Shown piece after piece: positions 17,212-25,873 of a stretch of DNA of 64,000 nt. The number at the start of each line of letters is the position of its first letter. Positions within the stretch are counted from its first letter, which is position 1. The stretch covers positions 4,445,501-4,509,500 of the forward strand of contig NZ_CP033932.1 of NCBI RefSeq assembly GCF_003815975.1. Reading direction: 5' to 3'. This DNA comes from Chryseobacterium bernardetii. GTDB taxonomy: Bacteria; Bacteroidota; Bacteroidia; Flavobacteriales; Weeksellaceae. The notes under the pieces were generated by a model. That model was given only the letters and a program-made list of their open reading frames with translations. It made no database searches and was not told where the DNA came from. The position numbers and the translations under genes are program-made.

Positions 17212-17285
17212 AAATCTATCTTCTTATATTATTGTTTTGATTTTATAGGGTCTTCTTTCGTATACACGAAATTTGTATTTCCAGT

Positions 17286-17987
17286 TTATTTATCTTTCTT
17301 TTTAGACAGCATCCATTCGTATAATTGTGGATTTGAGTAAGCAGAATCCCATGAATTATGGTTATCATTAGGGAAAATTACCAATTCTGCGGCCGGATTC
17401 ACCGGATGGAGTTTCTGATAAAATTTAAAGGCATTTTCAGGTAATACAATATCATCCATTCCACCATGGAATATTTTCATATTCAAATCTTTAAACTGTT
17501 GAATATTAGCAGTCATTACCTGATCTGTAGGTGCGCAGACTGAAGCTACTGCCGCAAACATTTCAGGATGTTCCATAGCCAGCTTTAAAGTACCCCAGCC
17601 TCCCATAGAAAGCCCCGTAAGGTAAATTCTGGAAGCATCAATTTTATATTTCTTCTGAATTTCTTTGATCAGATGATATACTGTTACGGTATCCCACCAA
17701 CTGCCTGCCGGGCATTGCGGAGCTAAAATAGCCACCGGTTCTTTAATCAGGTTCTTATAAGTGAACGGGCTGTGTGCTTTTACGAGCTCAAGATTATTTC
17801 CTCTTTCTCCTGAACCATGAAGAAAAACGATCAACGGAACGTCTCCTTTTGTATTCTTAGGATAATCCAATATATAGGACATTTTCTCCTGGCGTTTAAC
17901 TTCTTTATTCAGTTCTGCTTTAATTTCCTGGGCATTAAGCTGTAAGGAAAACGGCAATAATAATAGGGGAAGATGTTTTAATTTCAT
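17286..17987 (-). CDS. Exported alpha/beta hydrolase (prolyl-oligopeptidase / carboxylesterase-like)
   Basis: A 233-residue protein with signal peptide MKLKHLPLLLLPFSLQLNAQ. The catalytic triad is visible: Ser127 in 'GLSMGG', Asp178 or 179 in 'HGGMDDIV', His210 in 'DNHNSW'; the oxyanion strand is 'FLHGSGERG'. This is the dienelactone-hydrolase/phospholipase-carboxylesterase branch, often annotated as prolyl oligopeptidase family and frequently found in glycan operons as a deacylating esterase. It lies between the GH144 and GH3 genes on the same strand, suggesting removal of ester decorations from the glucan (bacterial cyclic glucans can be succinylated). That role is inference. Confidence 0.85.
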   Translation of the reverse strand: MKLKHLPLLLLPFSLQLNAQEIKAELNKEVKRQEKMSYILDYPKNTKGDVPLIVFLHGSGERGNNLELVKAHSPFTYKNLIKEPVAILAPQCPAGSWWDTVTVYHLIKEIQKKYKIDASRIYLTGLSMGGWGTLKLAMEHPEMFAAVASVCAPTDQVMTANIQQFKDLNMKIFHGGMDDIVLPENAFKFYQKLHPVNPAAELVIFPNDNHNSWDSAYSNPQLYEWMLSKKKDK

Positions 17988-18163
17988 AATGCTATCAGGT
18001 TTTGGCTAATGCCTGTGGACTTGGTTTTTACTTTCTGCTGAATTTTTGTTTCTCTCACAGATCGTTCAGATTGAGCAGATTATTATATTTGAACAATTAT
18101 ACTTATCAGCAAGCTTTATTTTTATATTGATTGAAACTGTTTTTGTGAAACTATTCCAATCAA

Positions 18164-19555
18164 TTACTTTATTCCATATTTTGAGGACTGAAAACTCAGT
18201 TTTTTTAATCCCTGTTGAATTTCGGGAGCATTCATAAACAGCTTCCAAAGAAAGCCGGTTCTGTAATTTTCAATCATTGGTGCTATTGTTCCCTGATCGA
18301 TGGCAAGGTATCTTGGTGTGAACCAATTGTTATAATTGATGGATGTTGCATCATAAGGTCCTGCAGATCCAATGAACTCAGGCTTTTGTGTGTATATAAA
18401 CCTAAGAAAATTCATGGATTCTTTTGGGGTATACGGGAAACTGCTCAAAGCAGCTGTAGGGGTAATCACTCCATTGTCATTACCCGGCATGTGGGCGGTA
18501 TAGCCTGTACTTCCATCTTCATTTCTTGTGTATCCTGCTGTTAGCCCCCAATAGTTCGGGCCATAACCTTTCCATTGTTTCGGGTTTTCAACGCAGTATT
18601 TATAATCAATAAGGGTTTGATTTTTATTAATATCGAAATAGTTTTTCACCAGTTTATCCGATAACCCTGTAGGATCAAGCCCGATGTATGAATATTGGGC
18701 CCAGAAAAGCGGCCCGCCGTATTCTTCGGCATAGTTATGTTTTACATACAGAGGTAATCCGTATTTTGTTTTGTCTGTAAGGTAGGTTCCGTTTCTGGTC
18801 CAGCCTTTATAATAAGTTTCGGCATCTATGGAATAGGTAGGTGAAGATGCAGCAAGGATATAAGTGATCAGACATTCATTATAGCCTTCTAACGGAAAAT
18901 TCATTTCCCATTGGTATTCCGGTGACCAGTGCCAGTACAATACTTTTTCCCCGCCTTTGGTATACCAGTTCCACTGAATTCCTTTCCAAAGTTCATCACA
19001 TTTTGCTGCCAGAGCTTTTTCTTCTGTATTTCCGTTTTTAAAGTATTCACGCACCATTAATATTCCTGAAGTAAGGAATGCTGTTTCTACGAGGTCTCCA
19101 CCATTATCTTTCTTTCCGAAAGGAACTGTTTTTCCGGTTTCACCATTGATCCAGTGTGACCATGCACCTTTGTGACGATCGGCCTTAGCAAGGAAATCCA
19201 TCATATGGGTCAGCCTTTTTACAGCTTCTTTTCTTGGAATGAATCCTCTTTCTACTCCTACCAGTAAAGTTGCCAGTCCAAACCCTGAGCCTCCCGTTGT
19301 AATAACGTGTTTATCATTATCAGGATAAATATCATCTTCATGATAACGTTCTCTTCCCAAGAACGAATTGGGTTCTGCATAGTCCCAAAAATATTTCAAT
19401 GCATCTTTCTGCACTTTATCCATCAGCTGTTCATCCGTAATGGTACTTTTAACTCCATTATTTTTTACGGTTTCCGGTTTTGGAGCCTGAGCATTTTTAC
19501 AGGAATAGGCAAAGAATAAAGAAGTTACGGCAATTGACAATAGGGTCCTTTTCAT
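18164..19555 (-). CDS. GH144-type endo-beta-1,2-glucanase (glucoamylase-like domain lipoprotein)
   Basis: The 463-residue protein has a lipoprotein signal (cleavage before Cys19 in 'FAYSC'), then a conserved (alpha/alpha)6-barrel domain annotated as 'glycoamylase-like', which contains the founding GH144 enzymes, the endo-beta-1,2-glucanases of Chitinophaga. Acidic residues in 'GGDLVETAFL' and 'EGYNECLITY' sit where that family keeps its essential carboxylates. Aromatic-rich motifs 'YWHWSPEYQWEMNFPLEGY' and 'GYGPNYWGLTAGY' line the cleft. It would cut beta-1,2-glucan into sophoro-oligosaccharides at the cell surface or in the periplasm. First enzyme gene after SusD; a hairpin separates it from SusD. 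Specificity is inferred from family and neighbours. Confidence 0.82.
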   Translation of the reverse strand: MKRTLLSIAVTSLFFAYSCKNAQAPKPETVKNNGVKSTITDEQLMDKVQKDALKYFWDYAEPNSFLGRERYHEDDIYPDNDKHVITTGGSGFGLATLLVGVERGFIPRKEAVKRLTHMMDFLAKADRHKGAWSHWINGETGKTVPFGKKDNGGDLVETAFLTSGILMVREYFKNGNTEEKALAAKCDELWKGIQWNWYTKGGEKVLYWHWSPEYQWEMNFPLEGYNECLITYILAASSPTYSIDAETYYKGWTRNGTYLTDKTKYGLPLYVKHNYAEEYGGPLFWAQYSYIGLDPTGLSDKLVKNYFDINKNQTLIDYKYCVENPKQWKGYGPNYWGLTAGYTRNEDGSTGYTAHMPGNDNGVITPTAALSSFPYTPKESMNFLRFIYTQKPEFIGSAGPYDATSINYNNWFTPRYLAIDQGTIAPMIENYRTGFLWKLFMNAPEIQQGLKKLSFQSSKYGIK

Positions 19556-19575
19556 TGGTATCTGTTTACTGGTTA

Positions 19576-19606
19576 TAAAATTAGAGGAGAATTTTCACTC
19601 TCCTCT
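19576..19606 (-). terminator. Hairpin between susD-like and GH144 genes (probable attenuating terminator)
   Basis: AGAGGAGA (19583-19590) and TCTCCTCT (19599-19606) form a perfect 8 bp stem with an 8-base loop, followed on the minus strand by AATTTTAT. It starts 17 bp after the SusD stop. The weak T-run suggests partial read-through, giving more SusC/D than enzymes. Confidence 0.6.
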
Positions 19607-19622
19607 AGTTTATGGTTGTTTG

Positions 19623-21098
19623 TTAATATCCTGGGTTTTGCTGAGACAGTCCTCCTGCTTCCATAATGAAATCCTGAGGAAGTGGGAATAATTCATGCTT
19701 TCCAACGATGAATTTTTTTCCTCCATCTGCAGCCATTGCAGCTTGTGCCTGACCTGTTCTTACAAGATCAAACCATCTGTCGTGCTCGAAAGCCAGCTCT
19801 AATCTTCTTTCTTTCCATATTGCAACTCTTACATCTGCTTGTGAAGTAGCTGCAGTTGGTGCTATATTAGCTCTTTTTCTTACCTCGTTCAGTAACGGAA
19901 TAGCATCACTGGTTTGCCCCAGTTCATTAAGAGCTTCTGCTTTAATTAATAAGACTTCTGCATATCTTAAATAACGGATATTGGTATCTGTAGCATCTTT
20001 ATCATAAAATGCTGATGAATATGCTTTATAATTGTAATATTTATTCTCTACAGTTGCAGGAACTTTTCTTCCATCATATAGTGTCATATCTCTATGAATG
20101 ATAGTAGCGTCTCTTCTTATAGAATCTCCTTCTGCTGTATAAGCATCATAAAGTCCCTGGGTTGGTGTTGCAAATCCCCAGCCCCATCCTCCGGAACCTC
20201 TGGCACCCTGTACCTTACTGTATTGCTGTATCGCCCTGCCTGCATCACTTCCCGATCCCTGAATTTCAAAGATAGACTCGGCATTATTTTCTCCTGAAAC
20301 TTTATAGATATCAATAAAATTAGGTGTCAATGAATACCCAGTAACCAGATTACACTGTTCAACAGCCAACTGCCATTTTTTCTGGTAAAGATATACTTTA
20401 GCCAATAATGCATGAGCTGCTCCTACTGAAGCTCTCCCTACATCTGTGGAGCCATAAGCAGATTTAGGAGGCAATGCTTCTATGGCATCTTTTAAATCTT
20501 TCTCAATAAATGCATATATTTCGTCCTTAGAAACTCTTGTAAGCTGCATTTTCTTATCATCTTCATTTCCAAGAACAGGAACGCGGTCTATTAAAGGAAC
20601 GCCTCCAAAAGACCTTACGAGTGTAAAGTACATAAATGCTCTAAGAAATTTCGCTTCGCCTAATAACCTTTTACGTAATTCCGGGCTTGCTTTATCAAGT
20701 TGCGGAATATATTTTAAAGCTTCATTACATCTATTAATTCCTTGATAGTTAGAAGCAAATAGTTCTTTAAAAGAAGGAGTTGTAGCAGTAATATTCAAAG
20801 CATCCAGAATATCTTTATCAGATCCGTTGTCTCCTGCTGTGGATCCTTTATCTGCATCATCTGAAATGATGGAAGTTACCCCAATCCATGCAAAAGTACT
20901 CATATTCCAATCTAAAAACTTCGCATAGATGGAATTAACAAAGTAAGTAGCTCCATTGTTGTTATTAAATTTCTCAAGGTCATTAATCGTCATCGATTCA
21001 GAAGGTGATACATCAATAAAATCATCACTACAGCTCTGAACAGCTGTTACAGAACCTAATAACATTAAAGAAATTAACAGTATCTTATTTTTTTTCAT
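19623..21098 (-). CDS. SusD-family outer-membrane glycan-binding lipoprotein
   Basis: The 491-residue lipoprotein (Cys23 in 'AVQSC') is a RagB/SusD protein. The N-terminal SusD-like segment (about 25-220) has 'NQGINRCNEAL'-type helix pairs ('NYQGINRCNEALKYI'), and the C-terminal RagB/SusD part ends with 'WKERRLELAFEHDRWFDLVRTG' and 'LFPLPQDFI', the family's signature tail. It caps the SusC transporter at the cell surface and captures oligosaccharide. It starts 4 bp after the SusC stop, so the two are translated together. Ligand inferred as beta-1,2-glucan from downstream enzymes. Confidence 0.93.
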   Translation of the reverse strand: MKKNKILLISLMLLGSVTAVQSCSDDFIDVSPSESMTINDLEKFNNNNGATYFVNSIYAKFLDWNMSTFAWIGVTSIISDDADKGSTAGDNGSDKDILDALNITATTPSFKELFASNYQGINRCNEALKYIPQLDKASPELRKRLLGEAKFLRAFMYFTLVRSFGGVPLIDRVPVLGNEDDKKMQLTRVSKDEIYAFIEKDLKDAIEALPPKSAYGSTDVGRASVGAAHALLAKVYLYQKKWQLAVEQCNLVTGYSLTPNFIDIYKVSGENNAESIFEIQGSGSDAGRAIQQYSKVQGARGSGGWGWGFATPTQGLYDAYTAEGDSIRRDATIIHRDMTLYDGRKVPATVENKYYNYKAYSSAFYDKDATDTNIRYLRYAEVLLIKAEALNELGQTSDAIPLLNEVRKRANIAPTAATSQADVRVAIWKERRLELAFEHDRWFDLVRTGQAQAAMAADGGKKFIVGKHELFPLPQDFIMEAGGLSQQNPGY

Positions 21099-21102
21099 TT
21101 TT

Positions 21103-23940
21103 CTAAAAGTTTACATTTACACCGAATACAAAAGATCTTAAAGTAGGATAGGCATTCAATTCTACCCCTGCCATTTTATAAGGATCTCCTTCTGTTTTTG
21201 CATCTGTAGGATTATATCCTGATAATTCTGTGGAATATCCTGTATATTTCTGCCATATTAACGGATTGATGGCACTTACGTAGAATTTCACAGATTTTAC
21301 ATAGTCTACAACATTTTTGATGGTATATCCAATTGAGATATTATTGATTCTAAAGAAATCTCCGGACTCAAGAAAGTATGTTGAAGCGATTGGAATTTCT
21401 GTAGAAGGAGCCGGATTTCCTGCATTTGTATTGGCAGGAGTCCAATAATTACCTGCTACTGAAGCTTCTATATTTGTACTGGTTGATCTCTGAGCTTTTT
21501 TACCATTATAAACTTTAAACCCAAATGCCCCATAACCGTTTGCCGCAAAATCCCAGTTTTTATAGCTTAAAGAAACATTAATTCCTAAGGTTGATTTTGG
21601 AATATAAGAATCGAAATATTTTCTGTCTCCTGCATCAGCACGTCCTGTAACGCCATTTCCATTAAGATCTTTATATTTCATATTTCCATTGGCATCAAGC
21701 CCATCATATTCCCATAAATAAAAACTTCCCAACGCCTGTCCTACCGTAGAACCATTAAAAAGCTTTGTCCATTGCCCGTTGCCAAGATCACCTCCTGATA
21801 ACTGAGCAATATTTTTCTGTGTATCTACCCTGGTAAGTTTATTCTGGTTATAAGAGTAATTAGCTCCCAAAGAATACGACCAGTTTTCTCCAACTTTATC
21901 AGCCCAGTTTAATGAAAACTCCAACCCTCTGTTTCTTACAGCACCTACATGAGAATAATATGTATCCGACTGCCCTGACGTGATATAATTAGTAATTCCC
22001 AGAATAAGATTGTTTGTTTCTCTGTTATAGGCATCAATGCTACCTGTTAATCTTTTATTAAACATTCCAAAATCTAATCCTGCAGAAGTTTCTTCAGTAA
22101 CTTCCCAGCCTAGAACCGGGTCAAAACCTTTATTTACTGTAATACCATTACTTACAGGATTGGCATTTCCGAACCCATAATTGTAAGCTGTTCCAGAGCT
22201 TAAAGGAAGGTAATTTAAAGGTACTCTTTGATTTCCAAGTTTACCCCAACCTCCTCTTAATTTCAATAGATCAAAGAAACTGTCTTTCATAAAATCTTCT
22301 TCAGTAATCACCCATCCTGCCCCAAATGATGGGAAAGTACCCCATTTTTGGCCGGCTGCAAACTGTGAGGAACCATCACGTCTTATTGTTGCACTTAACA
22401 AATAACGGTTCATTAGTTTATACTGAGCTCTGGCAAAATAAGAAACCGTTGTATTCCTGTCATATTTTACAGAATTAAGTGTCTGAACATTATTCACATA
22501 ATTAGTATCCTTGATATTCCAATAGTTCTGATCATTTAAAAGCAGATTCTTTCTTTTAACAATCAGTTGGTCAATACCATTTCTTACCGTAGTTTCCGTA
22601 CCTATGGTTGCTTCAAGGTCATGAACTCCGAACTTTTTATTATAGGTCAGGTAATTTGTTAAAGACCAGTTATAGTAATCTTCTCTTGTATTTTCCAGTG
22701 TATTGTATGGATTTGTATTTGAGAAGCCACTTGCTACTCTCGTTGGATCTTCTGAAAGCCATATTGCAACTTCATCTCTAAAGTTATAAGCTTTATAATT
22801 AGAATATTCACCATTAAACTGTGAGGTGAATTTTAATCCTTTAAGAATATCTATATCTAATTTCAATCCACCTTGCAGTAGGGTATTTTTATTCTGTTCA
22901 TTATTAAGCAGTAATTGGCTAACCGGGTTGGTTACATCATTAAACTTATTCCCTGAATAATCTACAATACCCGTAGTTGTATTTACATAAGGCATCCCAA
23001 ATTGACCTGAAGGATAGTAAACCGGAACCATTGGGGACTGTTTATACGCTGTAGTAAAGGCATTAAACGGTTTTGGAGTAGTTTTGGTAAAAGCTACACT
23101 AAAATTCTGCTGTAATGTAATTCCTTTCGCAATTTTGAATTCATTATTAGATCTAATGGTAGCTCTGTTATAATCTGTTCCTCTCAAGATAGATTGTTCA
23201 TCATAATTACTTAAGCTAAAGAAATATTTTACAGTTTCTGAAGATCCTGAAACAGAAAGGTTATGTTGATTATAAACTCCTGTTCTTGTAATTTCTTTGA
23301 ACCAATCCGTGTTCACTGGCTGATTTGTAGAAAACCTATTCATTCCAAGTGCTGTATTATTATACGCTGCGAACTCAGAAGCATTCGCCATCTTAACAGT
23401 CTTTAAAGGAGTTCTCACTCCTACCAGCCCATCATAGGAAACACTTAGTTTTCCTTTTCCTGTTTTGGTTGTAATAATAATAACCCCATTTGCAGCCCTA
23501 TTTCCATAGATGGCCAAGGCAGCAGCATCTTTAAGAATATCATAGGTAAGAATATCATTAGAATTGATATTATTGATATTTTCAAGGAACATTCCATCAA
23601 CCACATATAATGGTGATCTTCCTCCAGTTACCGTTCCTAGCCCCCTGATTAATACAGATGGTGTAGATCCAGGCATATCAGAAGCGGTAATCTGCACCCC
23701 TGCTGCTTTCCCCTGAATAGCCTGGGAGGCATTCAAAACTTTGGTTTTGGTTACTTCTTCTGCACTGATGGAGCTGATGGATGTTGTATTATCCACTTTC
23801 TTACGGCTACCATATCCGATCATGACTACCTCGTCAATCTTCTGAACTTTGGCAGAATCTTTTGTAACCTGTGCATTCACGTTCATCCCGAAGTATAAAA
23901 CAGCGATGAGACATGGATACTTTAAATTACTTTGTTTCAT
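21103..23940 (-). CDS. SusC-family TonB-dependent outer-membrane transporter
   Basis: The 945-residue beta-barrel imports oligosaccharides with TonB energy. After the signal peptide (1-23) the sequence goes at once to the TonB box/plug entry 'KIDEVVMIGYGSRKK', followed by the plug with 'ASQAIQGKAAGVQIT', 'SVLIRGLGTVTGGRSPLYVVDG' and 'RAANGVIIITTKTGKGK', then a 22-strand barrel to the C-terminal 'LRSFVFGVNVNF'. The usual N-terminal carboxypeptidase-D-like regulatory domain of SusC is missing, which explains the short length. It heads the operon; the 300 bp upstream is A/T-rich, with a CAAAAATA (minus TATTTTTG) at 24024-24031 as possible -7. No regulator gene (SusR, hybrid two-component, anti-sigma) is adjacent. 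Confidence 0.95.
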   Translation of the reverse strand: MKQSNLKYPCLIAVLYFGMNVNAQVTKDSAKVQKIDEVVMIGYGSRKKVDNTTSISSISAEEVTKTKVLNASQAIQGKAAGVQITASDMPGSTPSVLIRGLGTVTGGRSPLYVVDGMFLENINNINSNDILTYDILKDAAALAIYGNRAANGVIIITTKTGKGKLSVSYDGLVGVRTPLKTVKMANASEFAAYNNTALGMNRFSTNQPVNTDWFKEITRTGVYNQHNLSVSGSSETVKYFFSLSNYDEQSILRGTDYNRATIRSNNEFKIAKGITLQQNFSVAFTKTTPKPFNAFTTAYKQSPMVPVYYPSGQFGMPYVNTTTGIVDYSGNKFNDVTNPVSQLLLNNEQNKNTLLQGGLKLDIDILKGLKFTSQFNGEYSNYKAYNFRDEVAIWLSEDPTRVASGFSNTNPYNTLENTREDYYNWSLTNYLTYNKKFGVHDLEATIGTETTVRNGIDQLIVKRKNLLLNDQNYWNIKDTNYVNNVQTLNSVKYDRNTTVSYFARAQYKLMNRYLLSATIRRDGSSQFAAGQKWGTFPSFGAGWVITEEDFMKDSFFDLLKLRGGWGKLGNQRVPLNYLPLSSGTAYNYGFGNANPVSNGITVNKGFDPVLGWEVTEETSAGLDFGMFNKRLTGSIDAYNRETNNLILGITNYITSGQSDTYYSHVGAVRNRGLEFSLNWADKVGENWSYSLGANYSYNQNKLTRVDTQKNIAQLSGGDLGNGQWTKLFNGSTVGQALGSFYLWEYDGLDANGNMKYKDLNGNGVTGRADAGDRKYFDSYIPKSTLGINVSLSYKNWDFAANGYGAFGFKVYNGKKAQRSTSTNIEASVAGNYWTPANTNAGNPAPSTEIPIASTYFLESGDFFRINNISIGYTIKNVVDYVKSVKFYVSAINPLIWQKYTGYSTELSGYNPTDAKTEGDPYKMAGVELNAYPTLRSFVFGVNVNF

Positions 23941-24224
23941 ATAGTTTCAATTTTATTCGTACAATCAGATTTTCAACATTGTCTCATTTTGAAGCATTCA
24001 ATTTCTCAAATGAAGACATTAGTCAAAAATAGAAAAAAAAGCGAAACTTGTTAATATATCTTAAAAATTCAGAAAATAATATATTTCATTAAATAAAATA
24101 ACTTAAAAAACCATTTATTTAAGATTTAAAATCAAAATAAACACCAATTAAATATTATATTGATAACACCAAAATCACATTTTCAATCCAAAAAATCACC
24201 AAATAATTCACTAATCATTAATAT

Positions 24225-24255
24225 TTTGTTAAATAAAGAATAGTATTTACCTTTG
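24225..24255 (+). promoter_or_regulatory. Canonical Bacteroidota promoter of the DUF4197 gene
   Basis: TTTG at 24225-24228, a 19-base spacer, and TACCTTTG at 24248-24255 match TTTG-N19-TAnnTTTG without a mismatch. Transcription would start near 24262, 27 bp before the ATG at 24289. This shows that the longer start at 24253 lies inside the promoter and is not used. Confidence 0.8.
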
Positions 24256-24288
24256 GTGCAGTTTTTGAGAAAAGCAATTAAAAGATCA

Positions 24289-24960
24289 ATGAAAAAATAT
24301 ATCATTGCAGCGGCTCTTATAATTGGAACCGGTGCTGTTATTACCACCACTGTACAATCTTGTACAACCTTGGCCACTTCGGATATGGGCCTTTCGATTA
24401 TTAAAAGAATGTTACTCAATGGTATTGATAAAGGAATGGGCGTTTATACCAATAAAGAAGCCTTTTTACAAAACAACATGGTAGACAAGGCTCTTCCTAA
24501 ACAACTCAGGGAAATAAACTCTATGCTGGAAAAAATTGCACCGTCACTGGTGGCTAAAGAAAGAGATTATATTGCCCAGGCTGCTGCCTATACTGTAAAT
24601 ACATCGAGACCTATCCTACAGGGTGCTGTAAACAGTTTAAACGCTCAGGATGTAACCCGGATTATTGAAGGTACCACTGCTACACAAATCCTAAAGGAGA
24701 AAACATCTCAACAGCTTATTGCCGCAATCGCTCCGAAAGTGGATGAAAAACTGAATGAATATGGCATTGTAAAAACCATCAACACTGCTTTGGCAGGAAG
24801 CAATTTCCTGGGCAACCTTCTGGGAGGAAACACCAATACAGTAAACGCAGGCGGATTGAGCCAGCTGGCATCTGAACAACTGGTAGCCGGACTCTTCAAC
24901 ATCATTGAAGATTACGAACATCAGAACTCCAAGTCCCTTCTAGGACCATTTGGAAAATAG
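24289..24960 (+). CDS. DUF4197 lipoprotein
   Basis: From ATG 24289 the product is 223 residues: MKKYIIAAALIIGTGAVITT, then 'VQSC' as lipobox (Cys25). The DUF4197 body follows with 'KRMLLNGIDKGMGVY', 'LPKQLREINSMLEKIAPSLVAKERDYIAQAA' and a C-terminal 'ASEQLVAGLFNIIEDYE' helix. DUF4197 proteins are predicted helical periplasmic lipoproteins of unknown function, widespread in Bacteroidota and Proteobacteria. The start is fixed by the perfect promoter upstream. It is followed 35 bp later by the DUF493 gene on the same strand. Confidence 0.88.
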   Translation: MKKYIIAAALIIGTGAVITTTVQSCTTLATSDMGLSIIKRMLLNGIDKGMGVYTNKEAFLQNNMVDKALPKQLREINSMLEKIAPSLVAKERDYIAQAAAYTVNTSRPILQGAVNSLNAQDVTRIIEGTTATQILKEKTSQQLIAAIAPKVDEKLNEYGIVKTINTALAGSNFLGNLLGGNTNTVNAGGLSQLASEQLVAGLFNIIEDYEHQNSKSLLGPFGK

Positions 24961-24995
24961 GAAAAATTTCGTTATATTTATATATTATATTAGAA

Positions 24996-25307
24996 TTGCA
25001 GATGGATATATTACAAGGAAATCAACACGCAAATCCTGAAGATTTTTATAACTCTTTACAGGAAAAACTGGAGGGTCATCATGATTTTCCCGAGGATTAT
25101 TTATTTAAATTTATTATTCCTACGGACGAAGCAAAACTTACTGAAATTTACAAAGTTTTTGATGGCATCAAATTTACATTGGGAAACCGCGAAAGCAAAA
25201 ATGGAAAATACACCGCCTGCAACATTAATGCATTTGTATTAGATGCAAACCAGGTAGTGAATATTTATAAAGAAGTAGCAAAAATAGAAGGCGTTATTCT
25301 ATTGTAG
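24996..25307 (+). CDS. DUF493 family protein (YbeD-like)
   Basis: A 103-residue cytoplasmic protein with the ferredoxin-like DUF493 fold: 'PEDFYNSLQEKLEGHHDFPEDYLFKFIIP' strand-helix at 15-43, 'LGNRESKNGKYTACNINAFV' at 63-82 and the C-terminal 'VNIYKEVAKIEGVILL'. The E. coli relative YbeD sits by lipB; no role has been settled. The start may be the second Met (25002). It follows the DUF4197 gene on the same strand and ends at a strong terminator. Confidence 0.82.
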   Translation: MQMDILQGNQHANPEDFYNSLQEKLEGHHDFPEDYLFKFIIPTDEAKLTEIYKVFDGIKFTLGNRESKNGKYTACNINAFVLDANQVVNIYKEVAKIEGVILL

Positions 25308-25310
25308 AAT

Positions 25311-25345
25311 AAAAAGGCTGTCATTTTCTGGCAGCCTTTTTATTG
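25311..25345 (+). terminator. Terminator of the DUF4197-DUF493 unit
   Basis: AAAAAGGCTG (25311-25320) pairs with CAGCCTTTTT (25332-25341), directly after the stop codon, ending in a T-run. Confidence 0.88.
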
Positions 25346-25380
25346 GAGTATAGAAAGAGAGTTATATTACCTTCTTTAAC

Positions 25381-25423
25381 AAAAAAACTGCGGCTGTTTC
25401 TTCGAAACAGCCGCAGTTTTTTT
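25381..25423. terminator. Very stable bidirectional terminator
   Basis: A 20 bp perfect inverted repeat (25381-25400 against 25404-25423) with a three-base loop. The stem core is CTGCGGCTGTTTC and both ends are runs of seven A or T, so it works on either strand. It lies 12 bp before the stop of the convergent ArsC-like gene. Confidence 0.93.
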
Positions 25424-25434
25424 ATATTTATTTA

Positions 25435-25785
25435 TTATTTCTCAATAAAAAACTTTACATTCTCAATAGGTCTTCCCAACATGGCTACCGAGCCTTTTAC
25501 CAGGATAGGTCTCTGGATCAGGGAAGGATTTTCAGCGAGAATCTTTATCCATTCTTCTTCTGAATAATTTTTATCTGCATAGTTTTCAGTGTACAGCTTA
25601 TCTGTCTTCCGAATGATATGAAAAACACTCTGATTAAGCTTTTTCAAAACAGTCTTAATTTCCATAACACTCAGTGGATCTTCAATGATATTAATGATCT
25701 CAAAAGCCACTCCGTTTTCATCAAGATACTCTAATACGGCATTTGATTTTGAACAGTTTCCGTTATGTAAAACCTTCACTAGCAT
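25435..25785 (-). CDS. arsC: ArsC-family reductase (arsenate reductase-like)
   Basis: The 116-residue protein has the thioredoxin-fold start 'LVKVLHNGNCSKSNAVLEYL', where Cys11 is the catalytic cysteine, and 'SLIQRPILVKG' (about 88-98), carrying the Arg-Pro pair that binds arsenate in glutaredoxin-dependent ArsC. The second Arg is in 'MLGRPIENV'. Length matches E. coli-type ArsC (about 115-140). There are no arsB or arsR genes nearby, so it may be a YffB/Spx-like relative with another role. The gene is monocistronic, read against the DUF493 gene with a strong terminator between. Confidence 0.75.
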   Translation of the reverse strand: MLVKVLHNGNCSKSNAVLEYLDENGVAFEIINIIEDPLSVMEIKTVLKKLNQSVFHIIRKTDKLYTENYADKNYSEEEWIKILAENPSLIQRPILVKGSVAMLGRPIENVKFFIEK

Positions 25786-25873
25786 TTCTGATTATTTTTA
25801 TAATTTACACTTGCTCTTAACAAATTTAGCAAGAATTCAATGGATGTTGTCTTAATATTCTGGTAAAAATTTG

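Noticed and set aside
18066..18248. Additional small gene between the alpha/beta hydrolase and GH144 genes
   Set aside because: The frames overlap the GH144 3' end, lack recognisable content and are A/T-driven; nothing supports them.
25435..25785. Arsenic resistance operon
   Set aside because: Only the ArsC-like gene is present; no arsB, acr3 or arsR neighbour, so an operon or even the arsenate role is not supported.
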